A stretch of DNA of 35,678 nucleotides. Source: an uncultured Porphyromonadaceae bacterium. GTDB taxonomy: Bacteria > Bacteroidota > Bacteroidia > Bacteroidales > Muribaculaceae. Position 1 is the first letter of the stretch. Every line of letters starts with the position of its first letter. The stretch is taken from the NCBI GenBank assembly GCA_947575235.1, contig CANPMT010000032.1:1-35678 (forward strand). The letters are read 5' to 3'. A program made the translations under genes and the position numbers. Positions 34,782 to 35,678 of this stretch are shown here, piece after piece. The notes under the pieces were generated by a model. The model was given only the letters and a program-made list of their open reading frames with translations. It searched no databases and had not been told where the DNA came from.

Positions 34782-35133
34782 CACGATGCGGTATCACCTG
34801 TGTCCGGGACGGACCGACATGCGCAAAGGAATAAACTCGCTTATCGGAGTCGTGAAGGAACATATGGGAGCCGATGTCCGCAACGGCGACGTGTTCATCT
34901 TCATCGGGAGCAACCGCAGACTGATGAAACTGCTTCATGCCGAGGACGGCGGGATGGTGATGTATGTCAAACGCCTTGAGGCAGGTCGATTCAAGATACC
35001 TGAGTATGACGAGGCCACGAAAAGTTATCAGATGGAGTGGCGCGACCTTGTCGTGATGGTCGAGGGAATCACGGAAGACCCGGCTGCGAGACTGCGCAGA
35101 CTCAGAGCTGAAAGAACTGAATATCACGTTTGA
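34765..35133 (+). CDS. tnpB: IS66 accessory protein TnpB (Orf2)
   Basis: A 122-residue protein of the IS66 Orf2 family. The diagnostic segments are CPGRTDMRKGINSLIGVV (about 13-30), GDVFIFIGSNRRLMKLLHAEDGGMVMYVKRLEAGRF (about 41-76) and a closing WRDLVVMVEGI. ATG 34765 overlaps tnpA by 17 bases, suggesting coupled translation; an ATG at 34786 (MRYHLCPG) is a possible alternative. Length is normal for the family. Confidence 0.93.
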   Translation: MFCLNDTMRYHLCPGRTDMRKGINSLIGVVKEHMGADVRNGDVFIFIGSNRRLMKLLHAEDGGMVMYVKRLEAGRFKIPEYDEATKSYQMEWRDLVVMVEGITEDPAARLRRLRAERTEYHV

Positions 35134-35183
35134 CAGACGACAGTGAAGGGAATGACCCTTAATCGCTATTTTGTGCTTGAAAA

Positions 35184-35215
35184 GTTGCATATATCACTGA
35201 TTTTCATTATCTTTG
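35184..35215 (+). promoter_or_regulatory. Possible promoter for tnpC
   Basis: GTTG (35184-35187), 20 bases, then TATCTTTG (35208-35215) resemble the Bacteroidetes elements, with the -7 box exact. It lies in the 103-base gap between tnpB and tnpC, 22 bases before the tnpC ATG. Confidence 0.5.
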
Positions 35216-35236
35216 TATTGTAAAAATCAAGAGGTT

Positions 35237-35678
35237 ATGACAACGGAACAGACACTTCGGATAGCACTTGAATCGATGGCGAGGGTCAACGAGGCACAGT
35301 CGCGACAGCTGGAAGTCCAGTCCCATCAGCTTGAGCTCCTGACGGAGCAGAACGCCGGGATGGCACAGCGCATAAAGGAGCTGACGGCTCAGATAGCATG
35401 GTTCCAGCGTCAGATGTTCGGTCGTAAGAGCGAAAGACGTCTTGTTTTTGAAGGACAGCCGAGTCTCTTCGGTGATGATGAGCTCGTCGCACCCCAGGCC
35501 GACGAACAGGATGAGGAAACGGAAGAGACTGCGGCAGGAGAGTCAAAAGGTGCCGGGGAAAAATCCCGCAAGCCCGCAAAGCGTCCGCGGCAGACATGGG
35601 ACAACCTGCCAGTGTTGGAGACACGCACCATCGAGCCGGAAGGCGGGGTTGACCTGACACGCTACCGCAGGATCGGCG
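35237..35678 (+). CDS. tnpC: IS66 transposase TnpC, N-terminal part
   Basis: The first 147 codons of the IS66 DDE transposase; the frame is open to the window edge, so the gene is partial. An N-terminal leucine-zipper-like coiled coil (about 5-55) ends in AWFQRQMFGRKSERR, the conserved motif of the LZ_Tnp_IS66 region. An acidic then basic low-complexity linker follows (about 75-120), leading toward the zinc-finger domain. The DDE catalytic core is beyond the window. The start is ATG 35237, after AAGAGG. Confidence 0.88.
   Translation, partial: MTTEQTLRIALESMARVNEAQSRQLEVQSHQLELLTEQNAGMAQRIKELTAQIAWFQRQMFGRKSERRLVFEGQPSLFGDDELVAPQADEQDEETEETAAGESKGAGEKSRKPAKRPRQTWDNLPVLETRTIEPEGGVDLTRYRRIG

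Larger units (their letters stand above)
34355..35678 (+). mobile_element. IS66-family insertion sequence, left part
   Basis: The element's left end is placed at GTAAGC (34355), since IS66 elements begin with GTAA. It carries the family's three-gene set in order: tnpA, tnpB and tnpC, the last running off the window. The eight bases before the end, AAAGAGCG (34347-34354), are the predicted target duplication, since IS66 elements make 8-base duplications. The right end is not in the window. Confidence 0.85.

Overview
The window looks like a chromosomal segment of a gut Bacteroidales bacterium. The Muribaculaceae are my best guess, from gene content and the GC-rich coding style with A/T-rich leaders; this is inference. 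Supporting signs are a SusC/SusD pair, lipoproteins with acidic surface-export signals after the cysteine, and promoters of the Bacteroidetes type (TTTG, about 19 bases, TAnnTTTG).

Region 1 (1-1156) holds one small membrane-protein gene (GYF_2 plus CD225-like) between three unrelated imperfect tandem-repeat arrays: period 26 upstream, then a 9-base array and a G-rich array of about 22 bases downstream.

Region 2 (1157-24894) is an essentially complete beta-mannan/glucomannan utilization locus. A GH36 alpha-galactosidase is divergent from an AraC-type regulator. Then come an SGNH acetylesterase and a GH5 mannanase, a terminator, and a long run of SusC, SusD, two surface glycan-binding proteins, a surface GH26 mannanase, a GH94 phosphorylase, a second GH26, a GH130 mannosylglucose phosphorylase, a GPH/MFS symporter and a cellobiose 2-epimerase. 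The last four genes have the same order as the characterised Bacteroides fragilis mannan module. The proposed flow is deacetylation, degalactosylation and endo-cleavage outside or in the periplasm, release of mannobiose, import, epimerisation to mannosylglucose and phosphorolysis to mannose 1-phosphate. GH94 would phosphorolyse cellobiose-type products of glucomannan.

Region 3 (24895-25727) is an AT-rich toxin-antitoxin-like pair: a 58-residue protein overlapping a TacT-like GNAT acetyltransferase. The promoter is bracketed by a perfect 12-base inverted repeat.

Region 4 (25755-31694) is a tripartite RND efflux operon (outer membrane factor, lipoprotein adaptor, AcrB-like pump) followed by a strong hairpin.

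Region 5 (31726-33897) is an AT-rich two-gene cassette: an SMC/OLD-like AAA ATPase and a 266-residue partner of unknown family with a possible PD-(D/E)XK-like core. It is the best candidate for an undescribed (defence-like) system.

Region 6 (33924-35678) has two orphan C-terminal pieces of Rpn/PDDEXK_2-family genes. The second is cut by an IS66-family element whose left end supplies its stop codon. The element carries tnpA, tnpB and the start of tnpC and runs off the window. I saw no tRNA, rRNA or CRISPR array.
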